Part shown: positions 49,266 to 62,799 of the stretch, piece after piece
How the letters are laid out: every line of letters begins with the position of its first letter
Numbering within the stretch: the stretch's first letter is position 1
NCBI GenBank assembly: GCA_008933995.1
Contig: WARS01000071.1
Location: 4,742,652 to 4,806,651, forward strand
Source of the DNA: Datnioides undecimradiatus
Taxonomy: Eukaryota > Chordata > Actinopteri > Lobotiformes > Datnioididae
Direction: 5' to 3'
Length of the DNA stretch: 64,000 nt
The notes under the pieces: model-generated
Database searches by the model: none
Seen by the model: only the letters and a program-made list of their open reading frames with translations
Told to the model about the DNA's origin: nothing
Position numbers and translations under genes: made by a program

Positions 49266-49946
49266 GGAAACACCTTTTACAAGTTTACCTTTAAATGATG
49301 CAGGACTTTTTAAGTTTTGTGATGAAAAGCTAAGCTTTAAAGTAGGCTTCAACATCTAGGCAGGTAATGTTGCCTTTGCTATAGCAAGGTTAACCTGAAA
49401 CCTGTTTACCGTGTGATAAAACCATGTGATCAAGACACATCTCAACAATACTGCACAGCTCCTGGCTGCCACACGCTACATGTGAACGTATCCTGTCCAA
49501 GGCAATGAACAGAACTCATTAGCACCAAAACAAGGCAGTTAAAGGGGTGATACAGAAGTCTCCATCAGGAGAATCCTCAAAAGGAAACCCAACAGACTGC
49601 ACCTGCAGGCTGACGGCAGCCTGAAGGTCTTTTGCAGTCACTTTCTTGCTGTTCAGTCTCATGTTAGCCTCGAGGCATTGAGAAAGAGTTACATTTGGTA
49701 ATGATACCAACCTGCCAACAAACAAGACATAAATTATAAAGAAAAAAAAAAAAAGAAAAAACATTCATTTGGCTTGGAGATCTTTGGATATTTGTCTTCA
49801 TCTAGTGCAGCACAGTGGAGTTCCAGTGGTCTCTCTCTTTCGTTTAACTCTTCAGCTGGTTTCTGATCCGCCCTACACGTTCCATCGCGTTTCTCCGTTG
49901 CAATCATATGGCCAGGTACTGTGGTTCTGGTCGCTCGGGGCGTCAT

Positions 49947-52900
49947 CTAAGCCTCAGAGGCCGGCTGCGGTTTGAGCTGCGCCTTCTCCATGGCAGTGCC
50001 GTAAGGTAGAGATCGCTTGAAGAAGCCAAACTATAAAACATTTCAGATAAGGAGAGATTGGAAATTAGCACATGTTGAATTCATGCATTTTGCTCTTTAT
50101 GTTATACCAGTCGTGAAAATCTATTATTCGGACCTTGTATAGGACGTAGATGAGTAGAGCCAGAAGCAGCAAACCAGCCAGAATGGCCAAGATGATGATC
50201 CACAGAGGAACTGAGTTTTCAATATCTGGCTTGTTCCACACGACTGGCGTCACCACCTGAGGACAAAGGCAAGAGGTTTGTCAGTATAACGCGACAAAAA
50301 ACATCAAGGTGATACCACTGCATGAAGGTTCCCTGAAAGAAATCGACCAATAATTGAATTTTAAATACCTTTTTGTGTCCACTGGGATAATGTCTGGGCA
50401 GGATGACGTAAGGCATCTTCTCCACACTGTATCTGGCCAGACACTCCAGCACGTATTGCTTGTAAGCTCTCTGAAGGAAGCAAGATTTCAAGCATTAAAA
50501 ATGTGGCGGAGCAATGCGTGCAATCCAGTGGTTACACACAAGGTGGCGACAAAGACCGTGCGCCTCTTTGCAAAGAAACTCCCTCAGCATTCCTTTCCTA
50601 TGAGACGCTGTGACACCGGATAATGAATTTTCAATGCATTCACACATATGCCTTGTGTTACAGCATGCAGGGGGTGGTAAGTAGTGTATAGCTCAGACAT
50701 GGCAGGCTGACAAAAATAAGTTAACTTGTAGAAAAAGCAGCCTGCACACCCAGACTGCAACTCAGATTCTCAGTTAGCAACTGTTGTCCCATTTGTCGAA
50801 GCAAATATGTGGGACTGTGCATACTGGCAGCCTTAAGACCTGATCCAAAACCAGTGCTGATGCCTAGTCAACACAAACAAACATGTGAAACTGACTACTG
50901 CAGCTGTATATCTTTGCCAGCTGCAGATTTGAGGTTTGAAATACCAATGCTGCGTCCTTTTTCTTAAATGAAATATGGTTTCTTACTTCCTGCCAAAGCC
51001 TGACACGAGAAACTACACAGGCACCGATGGGAAAACGCTAATCTATAGTGCACAGCCGTTTCCTGTGCGATGCCTTTGTCATCTAGTGGGAGCACGTGTT
51101 CATGTACAGCGTACATGTACAGTTTGTAAGGTAAGGGTAGTCTCTGACAAACCTCAATGAAGGTCTCGGCCCAGACGCGGGAGCGCACTTTGAGAATGGC
51201 AGTGGTCCCCTTCTCCAGCAGGCCCACGTTGCACCGGAGCGCCCAGCACTCGGCATTGGAACAAGACTGCAGAAACAGAGAGAGAGGGGATTTTAATTAA
51301 ACGCTGATTAAGTCCCGTCATAGTCATTCTTGTGGAGAGAGAACATTTAAATAACATTACTCCTACAAATATTGAAAGCCTCGCGTAAAAAAGCGAAAAC
51401 CAAGAGAAGAGGAGAGGACGAGTAACAGCCATGCTAATGCTGCAGGTCGGATAAATATAACAAAGAGCCCAATGTTATGATCTCTATTCCACGCCTGCTT
51501 CAAATTAGATTGAAGGAATGTCATGAGACAGTAAAAATGCAGCATGCGCCACTCTCCACATTATTGCCCAACCACTAAAACCAACCCATTTTTCTCAACA
51601 CTGTAGAATACACAGTCTTAATTAGATCCCCATAACGCAGCCTGGTATGTATAACATTTTAGAACATGCGCACGCTGTGTTTTAGAGCCGCTGCTGCAGC
51701 TAGACCACCAACCAGACAGAGAGGTTTCGGCGGGTTTCCTGCGGGAGCGCATTAGTTTACTTATTACACCGAGCAGGGCAAACACAGGAGGAGAAGACAG
51801 TACCCGCCTAGTTCCTTTAGGCTCAGTCTTAGACAGACTTAATGAGGGTATTCAGCCAGACAGGGAGCATATCAGTCCACTTCCTCCTGGCAGACCTCTG
51901 CGATGCCCCCAGGGCACCTGGGCCACAAAGGTTTGTGGAAATGACATGAAGCATGGAGCAGCGCCAAAGATGCCTCAGACCCACATGTCCTCCCTGGTGG
52001 GATTATGTGGTCGAGATTTGAATCTCAGGGGGCGTGGAGGCCTTTCCCACAGCTTTGTAGAATAACAGCCTGGCCTCACTAACCAGCTACTTGACACACA
52101 GGGACGGCATAGGATGACACATTGTAAACAGAGGATGTAATAACTTCTCAAATGATCATTTAGTTGATTAAGAGGAAATGAATCCGCAAACACTCAAGTT
52201 ATTCGTTTATCAGCCAAAGAACAGCTGGTGCTAGTGTCACAGATCTGAGGATGTTTCTGATTTATATCTTTATTTATGTTTAAACCGGACCAGGGTCTGA
52301 TAAGTTGCCCTTTACGACTGGTGTTTTGTAACATTTGGTAATAACGAGGTTATAAATGTTAGTTAATGACAACAGTTGCACACTTTCTGATGACCCATCA
52401 AGCCTGTAGTCACACATGTTAAACATTTATTATTATTTTGTTCATAATTGAATTAAAAAGTTGAAAAAAACAAACGATAAACACTTCTTACTGCTCAATG
52501 GAGCGTTGGCAAATTATTTATTAACCACTAATTAAGCCGTTGGGTCCAGGCGGTGTATTAGAAACTAAATTTAACAGTTGTGCATCTGTGTAGCATCTTA
52601 AATCAATGAATACAGCACAATGAGAGTAGTGCTACCTATATTTTTAAAATTACTGAAGCAGTTATGAAATGCCTTTTGCTTATGAGTGCCATTTAAGGCG
52701 GTGCTTTGTTCTTCTGGCATAGCTCTGGTCATCAAAGGCTAGACGGGCCACTTGAAATCTCACACTATGACCTAGACTGACAGCTTCATCCAAGCATTGC
52801 TGAAACACTTTGAAAAGTGACGTCTGCCCTGCTGAAGCGTAAAAAACAAAAGTGCAGACGTAAGGGAAACAGGAGAATGGGGTCATTGATGCCTACGTGT

Positions 52901-55900
52901 CACTGGCCGTGCTTGATAAACGAGCGCGTTTAGGAGCGACAGGCGCGCGGACAAAGACCTCTTTGGTGGAGGCAGGTACCCATAGACGGAGGCAGGGAGA
53001 GAAGCTACCTGCAGCTGGGTGGATCAATAGGTCCAGTGTGTTGGGGCTCCGGGGGCCTCACGACACCCAGAGCCGAAAATTAGAGAGCTGTCTGTGAAGT
53101 AACCGGTGCATCGCTGACAAAAAGCCTCCCGTGTCCCATGCCTTCTCAGCCTCTCCACCCCTCCACCACTACTAAAGGCTCTTTAATGTTAATCACCACA
53201 ACGGGACAAGCCTGCGCCCTCTGACCCCTCCCTTTTAACGACATCATAACCTAATTACCCAATCCCAGGAGCCTCATATAACATCAGGGCCAGTGTCACC
53301 AAAATAGATCCAGACCTGCGCGCTTCACTTAAAGGGATAGTTCAGGGTTTTTGCAGATGTTCGTCAGCACGACACGAGTTTGGGGGAAACGTCGGTGAAG
53401 GAAGCTAAGCAATGTACTCCTGCTGATGAGGACAGCAGTGATTTCATTTACTAGCTGAAAGAAGGACCGCCTCTTTTAAAATGCGCCAGCAACTCAGCAC
53501 TCAGCAACTCAACGTTTCACCTCATGAAACAGGAGAGTTTCTGCTCAGTTAGCTGTTGTTATGTAGCCGTTGTGACTTCAGTGAATCTGAGCTAAAGTCT
53601 CACAAAACCACAAACAACCTAATCGGCCGAGGGAGCACTATGCCAGCGAGTCCACCAGCAATTTATAGAGCACGTGACAGCTTCAGTTTCCTGCTGCAAA
53701 GGGCTTTCTGATAGCATGTTAAAGTGCTGAAAATATTCCAAATATAGCCTTCGCTGAGTGGACCCCCGTCCACAGCAGTATATGGCCTCGCCTCCGTGCC
53801 AGCATCCTTGTTGCTTTTCCAAACTGTGGACGTTCCATCAAGAATATGTAATTCGCTGCCTGAGGATAAGGACCCCAGATAACCGCACTTTGAATAAACT
53901 GAACTCTTTGAGGATATTGCAGCAGGATATATTGTGTAAACCTTTTGTTTTAATGTTTAAAGCAGTGTCCTGACCTAATGCTTAACTATATAACCTTGTT
54001 TAGCCTTAACTGTAAACTCAAGCTCCCCATTCCTACACTTTCAAGTCACCTATTACATTAGACCTTCACCTTTTGGTGATGCTCGCCCATGCATACAACA
54101 CGTTGTATTTATAGAACCTGACAATTGTCCCGTCAAGCATCTTACCAGGTTGGTCAAGTGAGCGAGCTGATTCTTGTGGACGTCCCTCTTCTCGACGTGG
54201 TGCTCATTTGCCTTCAGTGCCAGGATAGGTGGTTCTGTGGATGTGTGCTGGAGCTAAAGGCGGAGAGAGCACAATACGCCACCCATTAGGACAACACAGA
54301 CACTGACCTCATCAGGCAGAGGAGGCACACCACCCTTTCTGTCAATATAAGACCTAATGTTAGCATGACCCCAAGGCTTTTTGTCATTAATCAGAAGCAT
54401 GTGAGCTCCGCTTCACATGGATTCCCGTGGAAATACACCCTACTTAGCGATCCACCAAGGGAAAAAAAAAACATTAGATCACAGCAAAGACGGATGACAC
54501 TCACTCACAGCCCTGCTCAACATCTGTCAAGCTTCGAGTGTAAACACAAACAACTGCCATGAAAGCTACAACTTGGTATAAAAGGGGGTGCTGGTTGTCG
54601 AAGATCAGTGAGTGTATTGCAGGGTGAGGTGGTTCGTCAAGCTGTGTGGAGCATAGGGAAGAGCTGGAACTTCAAAGCGGTGGTGGGGTAAGTGTCCTGG
54701 GTGGGGCTGTGAAGCTGGGAGGAGGAGGTGGGTGTGGGCCAACCAGCGGGACGACCCGACTGTTAATCATACATCTGACTGGGAAATCGATGGGAGACGT
54801 TCACCGTCTGATTTCGCCTCATTTGACCCTGAGAGGTGCGCGGGGAGGCTTACTTTGAGGCGGAGGTGGTTCATGTTCTTGTCTGCGGTGCAATTGATGG
54901 GGCCTTCTGTGGAGAACTCCAGGGGGTAGAGGAGATTGTGACCCTGGACACTGAGGGGGCAGCGCAGCTCAAGCAGGGTGTGGCTTATCCGACTGGGACC
55001 GTTGTTCACCAGCTGGAAAAAAGGTAGTGAAAAGGGAAACTTTAGTGTGTAAAACACCAGAAAGCTTGATTAACTCATACCACAGTTCTAGCTGCGAGGT
55101 TGCAAGCTGAAACTTCCACATTTGACATATTTTCTTAATCTACAAGTAGGTCACCATAAGTAGAGCACCGTTATATCTCACCCAAGTGAAAATGGATCGG
55201 CGCAGCCTGAGAATAAATCACGCTGTGTGATCTGGAGTATGTTTTCTTTGGTTTTCCTTCATTGCTGCCCTAGGAAGTTGACTTGCTTTATGAACGGTAG
55301 GATCTGCTTTCCAAACTAATCTGCTCAACTCCAGTGAGTCTGCACAGCTAAGAACATGGCTGATTACCTCATAGATGTGCTCCACCGCAGGCCCCACGTC
55401 GTGCTCCACCCCGTAGCTTTTGGTCACCTTCCAGTTAGCCGGCGGGAAGAAGACCTTATCTGGGCGGGACACACTTGAAAAGAAAAGCAGGGATGTCAGG
55501 ACGTGTGTCTGGAAGCAAAGGAGGGTTAGCAAACTTCCAAAAAAGTTCAAGTGAGGGTATCATAACACTTGACTGACCCCTGTAGAATGACATCAGCCTG
55601 AACAACCACCTCCAGCTTATAGGGAACAACCTCGCTGTGGGAATTGTTCTCATTTTTACTGTGGAAACAGAAAGGAGAAGAAAGAGATGCCGCTTAGTTG
55701 ACATCATTCGAAAGATGTGGAAATCAGCACGACTGAATCTGAATCGCACATATTCTATTGAGCTTTTTGCGTCATTGTTGCACGAGTTCAAGTTGTACCT
55801 GCGAATCTGCAGCTCAAACTGAACGGTCTTGTGCGTGTCCTTCAGCCGTGGCACCGTGAAGCGTAGACCTGCCCACAACTGCGCGGAGGAAGACGCAACG

Positions 55901-58900
55901 TCATCGTCATGAGGTTACAAATGTAATTGACAAAACATCACATTTTCCATAACCACATGACAAATAACAGAGAAGTAGCTGAAACTAGAGAATCTCTCCG
56001 GGAGTTTGATTCACTCTGTTTATGGTTGCTACTGTAAAATACCCCTCAACCCCCAACTCGTCCAATCCTCTGACAGATATGTGATCCTCTTGGGTTCGTC
56101 AGTCCCGTCTGTCCAGCAGGCGGATGCATTACACGCTTCACCCTTTCTTTATTTATAATTTCACATCCATTTGTTATCCATACCAACTGGTACACCAAGA
56201 ACACATTTTTACACTGCACCAGACATTAAAACTAGCCTACAACCGGGAAAGTTTATTTCAAAGCTCAAGTTTGGTTTTAATCTTAAAGTGGATTAAATTA
56301 AATTTAAAATGTTAACCAGGGTTAATTAAATAACTTTTTGAGATGCACTGAGCAAAATGATTTTCTGAAAGAGAGTTACGCGACAGACTAAACCCAGTTA
56401 AGTTTTATGATACCGCTGAATTTCTCTCAAGATACTGATTCAGAGAAGAAACTGAATGATTGGACTGGCTGTCAAACATGGCAGTGACAGAAATACAGCT
56501 GTAGTACAAATCGTGGTGGCCCTTGGTGGGGTTGACTCCACTGTCTGGCGTCAAGCTTCTGTGCTGAGCTGCCATGCGTAAACTAGCTAACCGGCTAATT
56601 TTCCGGCTAGCTAGCAAAATAACGCTCTGTCAAAAAAGTATTTTACTTTATCACAACAACACATAAAATTATTCATATTACTTCATTGCACTTTGGGTAA
56701 ATTAGCACCACCATAGCGATTAAACTCTTTATTACTTAAGCTAACGTCAATAATCCTGGATTTGCCAAACAGACATTAGCTTTAATTGCACTTGAATGCT
56801 CCGTTCAAACTTAAATCTGGGCTAAATTATATTTAAACAAGTTTTGCTAAACTTTGATGAGAACTAATCTTTGATTAAATTCATCTTTGTCAGCGTAACC
56901 CAGTCTGAGTCGCTCTGGGACTACTTTTTTATGAGTGATGTAATGTCAGATCAATTCAGCTACAGTCTGAGACCTTCTTAGAAAACAACAAACAGCTTTT
57001 AAAATGGAGAAGTCTGTCTGTCTCCTCCAGTTAGTTCTTCCTCTACAGACCTATTAAAAGCATGCCAGCTTGTGACTCCATCATTAAAAAGGGGAACTCT
57101 ACCCAGCAGGGAGCTGAGGACACAGATGGATGGAGTTGGTACTTCCTGTCACAACATTTCCTAACACGTACCGACTTTTCCTGTGCGCAATCTGGGGATG
57201 GCACATTGTACCCAGAGCTCTCCGGACTCATATTGGACCAATAATTATAAAAATTGTACATTTTGACAAAGCCTCTCTATTTTAATCAGTGCAGCATTTC
57301 TAGCCTGTACAGCACCAGTTTAGCATTGCAGGAAACTCAAAGACCAAATTCATTGTATATCATCGCCTCCTGACACTACTCAGGTTGTTGTATCTCTTCC
57401 AGCACTGAGACTAAACCTACAATCTTGGGATGACATAAAACTTTTCCACCAACGTGCAGCAAAATATGATATTGTGTCAACTGTTTTCTCCTGGAAATAC
57501 ACTTCAGATGCAGCAATATCATAAAAAAAACGTGTTATGCATGAAACTACAGAGATAAATAAGGATGGTGGTGTCCTTACACTGGTGCCAGACTTCATTG
57601 GGTTTCCCAAATCACAGCTGAGGTACCGGGTCTGGTTCTCGGTCTCATAGCTGCAGGTCAGCTGGGTCAGGCTCTGAGAAACCAGAGGACAGATTGGTGA
57701 AACCACAACACAGGACAGTCATCAAGAAAAAGACCAACAGCTGTAATCATGTCGTCACTAAGTCCCGAGAGGCATATTAGTGGCTGGAAGTTGTGGGTTT
57801 TCATTTCTAGTCACCTCATTATTGCGGGCAATGCCGCTGTAGTCAGCTTCAGGGGGCAGCACCACATACAGCTCTGCCTCGTACGCCCCTCCCTCGCCCT
57901 CATTCCTGGCGTTGAAAGTCAAGGTTAGGGAGTTGTCATCACCCAGGTAGACTTCCTTCCTGTTTCTGAGAAGCCAAGCAAAGAGTATACATGATTACTA
58001 ACAGGGTTAATGATCAGGTTAAATGTCAGGATGAAGTTGTGTTACACAGTTAGCAGCAAAACATTCTTTGTTTGTGCTTGCTGGCAGAGGACTGGGCAAT
58101 AAGTTGCAGTTGCTCTAATGAAAACTAACACTTTTCCGATGTGGTGATAAAGTCATACACGCTGTATAACGGGGCGTCGGACTGTAAAACACCTCCCCCT
58201 TCCTTGCCGTCTCTCACTCCCTCCGCTACGAAGAACAATGAGAAATTCCATATGGAGGGCCACACAGACGCTTTTAATTAGAGCCTGCTCTCATAAAGCG
58301 GCGCAGGAGAGCGAGAGAGAGAGAGGATTTCTGAGGCTGATCCTCTGCCGGCCCGCGAGTCAGCCGCGCTCTGATTCTAACTGGCGTTGCACTTTTTAAA
58401 CCAAACAAAGGCTCAGAATTAGAAAACTCCTCAAAACCTTAAAGCTTCCCCCGGGGGGACCCTCGGTCTAACAGGTTATGTGCTTTGGCAGCGCAATAGA
58501 AGGAACAACATTGCAGGAATGATGGACAGTTTTTCCTTTAAATTCCACTAAATCATGGCCATCCCATCAACCCCTCTAACTACTACTAAGCTCTCTAATA
58601 GGCTTTATTAATTCACTACAGTCCAGACAAAAATATCAAGCTATTATCATAATTGTGCCAATCATGCTTTTTCTTTTCTCCGCCCTTCTGGGGTTGCACT
58701 TGGATGGAGCGCAGCACCCGAAAAACACGCTCACAGCAGGTTGCTCCATATGTGACGGATCAGCCATACATTGCAGATGGTAGATAAATATAGGAATGTG
58801 AAATCAAAATGACAGAGCAGAGAAGGGAGTATCAAGGAGGCTGTTATTTTTGAGGAAAAATGCTAACAGATTTCTTGACTCAACGTGTGGCAGGCGGAGC

Positions 58901-59593
58901 GCTCCTGACAGCTTCAGAAGCAGGCGAGGTTGGGACTCTGGCACACAGCTCCCATTCTTCCCAAACACATCCCTTTCATCTCTCCAGTCCTTTCCCCTTA
59001 ACTGTTTGTCGTAGCACCTGTAGAGTGGAGCCGCTTCCTGTTTTCAGAGGAAGGTGCAGTCTACTCTACTGCACCGCTGTGGCCATTAGCGGGCCCTCTC
59101 TGGTATGCTAAACCAAACAAGGCAGCGCAACAACAAAAACAGCTGTATTTACGCGTTAGCGCTCAAATCCAAGGTCCCACTCGCGGAGTCGAGGTGAAGA
59201 GTTCAGCGTCTGTGACCCTGTTACCATGTAATATCCATCACAATCTGATATCTGTCCTGAAATCCATACGCGCTGGGATTTTTAGAAATACATAAAGGAA
59301 ATGAACAGACTCACCCGTGGACTGCCAGCTTCAAGTCGGGAACACAGATGTTGTCCTCGCCGCAGTCCAGCAGAATCTGAGCCTGAAAGACACACATCGG
59401 GGGCGATAAAAGTTTTAATACGAGGTTGCGGACCATGATCACGTGACTAAAAACACACTTCTTTTGCACGTGAAGCGAATTAGGCACACGAGATAAATCA
59501 GATATCTGTGTGAGGGAGACAACAGGATCAGTGTAGCAAGATGCGACATGTGGTATGACTAATACATTCCACCCCTGCCTCAGACCACCACCC

Positions 59594-59644
<51 letters not shown>

Positions 59645-62600
59645 GCACTGCAGCCCCCCTTTATCTCCAGGACATCATCACTGCACATCAGACAGTTAAA
59701 AACAATGTTGTAGCTCAGAGGGACGATGACTGACTCTGTGAGGTCATGACAGGCGCAGACACACTCCCCTCTACGAACCAGCTGTCCCGGCACACACACA
59801 CACACACACACACGCGCTTTCTGTTTGCGACGTAAGAGAAGAAGGAAATGATGAACGAGTGTAGGAAGAGTCCAGGCCTGGAGACCGTGCCAGAGGAGAT
59901 ACTCCTGCGGAGCGGAGCACAAAGCTGCCTGCTCCCAGCTCTCACCAGCATGCCACATCACAACACCATGTGGCAAACCGCACGTCCACCACACGCTACA
60001 CCACCCAGCGAACCACAGCAGTACATGATCATATGGAGAGGGAGGAGCCTTAATGAGACATAGGATATCTCTGTTGACCTGGAAAGCAGAAGTTGGGGGT
60101 TCATAGATTACAGTGGAGGGAAAGACAACAAAGCAACAGAAACACTGCTGGGTAAGTGGACGACCGCTGAACGTGTGGCAGGGCAGTGGCAGGGAAAGCC
60201 CTGCGGACCGCTAAATTGCATCCCGCTGCGACTGTGACAGTGCGATGATGCTCGTGACGATGAGGATAATAAATAGAAATGGAGGAGGAGATTAGAGAGA
60301 GCCAAGCGCCACCCTTGTCATTACACCATCCGGGGGCTCTAATTATGGACACCATGGTAACCACCATGCTAACTTGGCCACATGTGCACCCCGGTCTGTG
60401 CGTCTGTTTGGGGCAGAAAAACGACATCTGTAGGCCCATCGCTGTAGTTTAACAACAACAACGACACCAACCTCAGCTTGTGACATAATGAGGGCAAGCG
60501 TCGCGCAGTGAAATCAAAACGCTAACTTGGCAAAATGAGTGCAGCCCATTAATCAAACTTATTTTAAGAACAATAAGGGCACTGATGCACAATTTCAGTC
60601 ATTCTGAAGTTATAAAAACAGGTGACAGAAACTGGGATCCTCTCTAACTTTGCGCTAAATTATGCATTTGTGCAAGATCTGAGAACGATGGCAATTAATA
60701 GATCCGTCGCAGTGTCATAACTCTTCACCGAAACATGTGGAATACGTTAGGAGGAAAGAGTGAGAGTGCGCCGAGCACATCAGCCATCTCTCATTCTCAC
60801 TCGAGCTTTACGAGAGTAAGAACTCGGCCCGCCGCACACTCTCAAAGCATATGTGGGAATCAATAGGGCATCGTGTGTCTGATCAAGGCCAAGGCCGGGG
60901 TATAATAGTCACCCTTCACTGTTTATACACTGCTGCGTTCACACAGTCTAAAGCAAGATTAATGAAATATGTTGGCAGGCCGACGCTACTCCCACTCCCC
61001 GTTACACACATCGGATCAGGTTTGCCCTTTGGGTGTTTGGCAAAAAGAGGGATTTTTCACGTTTAAGGTTGACATTTCAGCTCAGGCTTGTCTCAAGGCC
61101 TTGGTTGAGCAATAGACCACATCTGTTGGAGGCCCTTCAGCTTTGATATCTAGTAAGGACATCAATGACAGGGCTGAGTCCTGATCCAACTGGAGTAAGA
61201 TAGAAACACGTCAGGCTAGAGAGAGCGAACAACGCCAATTGCACCAATTCCGGCGGCTGCTGCTGAACTCACATATGGTGCACGCTGCGCCACAGCTGAA
61301 AGGACGCCCACATGTTGAGCCAACTCAGCTCACTGCCAGAGGAAAGCTGGCAAAATGCCAAGAGATTTCAACCAGATGGGTAAAACTCTCCTGGCTGTGT
61401 GTGCCCCACCCTGAAATATCTCCCCGCTCTCTGCGTCTGCAGCTCTGGATCGAGTCACCTACGGCAGCCAAGCGGGCTGAGAACAATTCCTGCAGGGACA
61501 GGGAAACACTCCACTCTGCATATGCCTCGCATTTTCATTTTGAAAACAGCTTTCCAGACACCTGGACCTCTTCCCAGCAGAGTAGTTCAGAATTTGCATT
61601 AAAAAGAACAGACTGAGTCTTTCATCGGGGACAGGAGAAAGTCAACGAGTAGCTGCCCGGTGATACGGAGGAATGATTACTCAGTGTGGCGGATATTGTT
61701 ATCATCATTTCACAGAGAGCGGCTCTAACCCTGGGAATTACTAACATCACTAGGGAGCACTGCTCCACCTATATACTGACGCCGTGTAGATCACTGCAGG
61801 GTTAGTTTGAAGACTGGGGAGGAAGAGTGCATGTTACCTTTTGCTCTATTACGTTGGCGGACTGATAGTTGAGGATGGGCCGCAGGCCGTGGGAGTCAGC
61901 TGCAGCTTTTGGATCCAGGCTGAAGTTTAAGGCCACATAAATGGAGGAGAGTTTATCCCTGAAGTCCTTCTCGTCCTGAAGTCAAAGAAACACACACCAG
62001 GGTTTTTGTCAGATTAAGAATCCTTGCAATAATGACTGTAAAGTAAAACCACAGCTGCTGCTTCACATTTCTATGAGAAAAGCCTGTTTTATTCACATGT
62101 TCTGAGTCTATTGCACAGGCTGGAGTCACAGGACGAACAATCGCAGTCAGAGGTTTCTTTATTAGCGAGAAAGAGGAAATACCCTTAGGTAGATCTTGGT
62201 GTGGTTGCATAGGCGCTCCCCGTGGCGCACCGTCACACTCCTCTGGAGCAAGGGCTGCTGGGAATCCAAGAACAAAGCCCTCTTCACTGCACCTTTCTGT
62301 TTGTGCTTATGACTATCAAGCTGCACCTCCACCAGGAAATCTGGAACACGTAACACGCGCACAAATGAGCATTCACGGTATGATGAATGTTCTTGAGTCA
62401 CGTAATGACAGGTTTTAAAAAGACCTCCATAAATATTCCGAAGCGCATATACAATATAGTCAGTGAAACTTAAACTTAACAACACAGGGAGAACTTGTAT
62501 ATAAAGGAAGGAGCAATTAGAGATAATAACTATGGGTTGATAGGGAAGTCGGGTGAGCATGGAAGAGGCGTGATCATTAAAGGCGGATCGCAGAAGACAT

Positions 62601-62799
62601 TTGGCCCAAAAAATCCCAAAAGCTACATCACCTGCGAGAAAACTTTAACCTACAGACTGCTGTGGATTTAAAACATTTCCACTGGTGGCTATTTGACAGT
62701 TTCCTTGCTTGTAATAAAGTGCAGATGTGGAAAACTGGCTCACCTAGGACGTCTGGTAGGTGCTTCCCATCGGCAGATACGCAGAAACTCAGGTTGACA
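49947..62799 (-). CDS. itga5: Integrin alpha-5 (fibronectin receptor), 3' part: last 15 coding exons
   Basis: Coding exons on the minus strand: 62744-62799, 62183-62340, 61838-61975, 59315-59382, 57815-57965, 57581-57673, 55799-55878, 55578-55658, 55368-55473, 54854-55012, 54146-54253, 51153-51266, 50369-50470, 50134-50256 and 49947-50030. Phases agree, giving 539 residues of the C-terminal half; the beta-propeller exons lie beyond the right edge. The piece covers the thigh/calf stalk ([47 protein letters not shown]), a light-chain processing site (HHVEKR, then DVHKN), the membrane span ([20 protein letters not shown]) and the cytoplasmic tail [20 protein letters not shown] with the conserved GFFKR. 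The tail is nearly identical to human ITGA5, which separates it from ITGAV, ITGA8 and ITGA2B. It pairs with beta-1 to bind fibronectin in cell adhesion and somite formation. It is tail to tail with rapgef3. Confidence 0.95.
51267..54145 (-). other. itga5 intron
   Basis: A 2.9-kb intron between the exon carrying the processing site (54146-54253) and the exon 51153-51266. Unique and A/T-rich sequence; no exon or recognisable repeat seen. Confidence 0.55.
55879..57580 (-). other. itga5 intron with a perfect-loop hairpin
   Basis: A 1.7-kb intron. It contains a 12-bp-arm inverted repeat at 56583-56614 and otherwise unique A/T-rich sequence. Confidence 0.5.
57966..59314 (-). other. itga5 intron
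   Basis: A 1.35-kb intron, mixed GC-rich and A/T-rich. No exon or recognisable repeat was found in it. Confidence 0.5.
59595..59642. repeat. (AC)24 microsatellite
   Basis: An uninterrupted AC run of 48 bases in an itga5 intron, about 210 bp from the next exon. Confidence 0.95.
59791..59813. repeat. (CA)11 microsatellite
   Basis: A CA run of about 23 bases, the second such tract in the same itga5 intron. Confidence 0.95.

Larger units (their letters stand above)
47210..49946 (-). other. itga5 3' UTR
   Basis: Sequence between the itga5 stop codon and its predicted poly(A) signal. It is A/T-rich with poly(A) tracts (for example about 47918-47933 and 49741-49753) and one dispersed repeat at 49171-49265. 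The frames in it look like noise. Part could instead be intergenic if an earlier poly(A) site is used. Confidence 0.5.
59383..61837 (-). other. itga5 intron with paired CA microsatellites
   Basis: A 2.45-kb intron holding two CA microsatellites (59595-59642 and 59791-59813). The rest is unique sequence without a supported exon. Confidence 0.55.

Noticed and set aside
49519..49764. 81-codon minus-strand frame in the itga5 3' UTR
   Set aside because: It begins in a poly(A/T) tract (MFFLFFFFFII) and is far downstream of the itga5 stop. No homology recognised.
59311..59994. Longest open frame in the window (227 codons, minus strand)
   Set aside because: It reads through two CA microsatellites as CVCVCV runs and only its last 68 bases are a true itga5 exon. 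The rest is intron.
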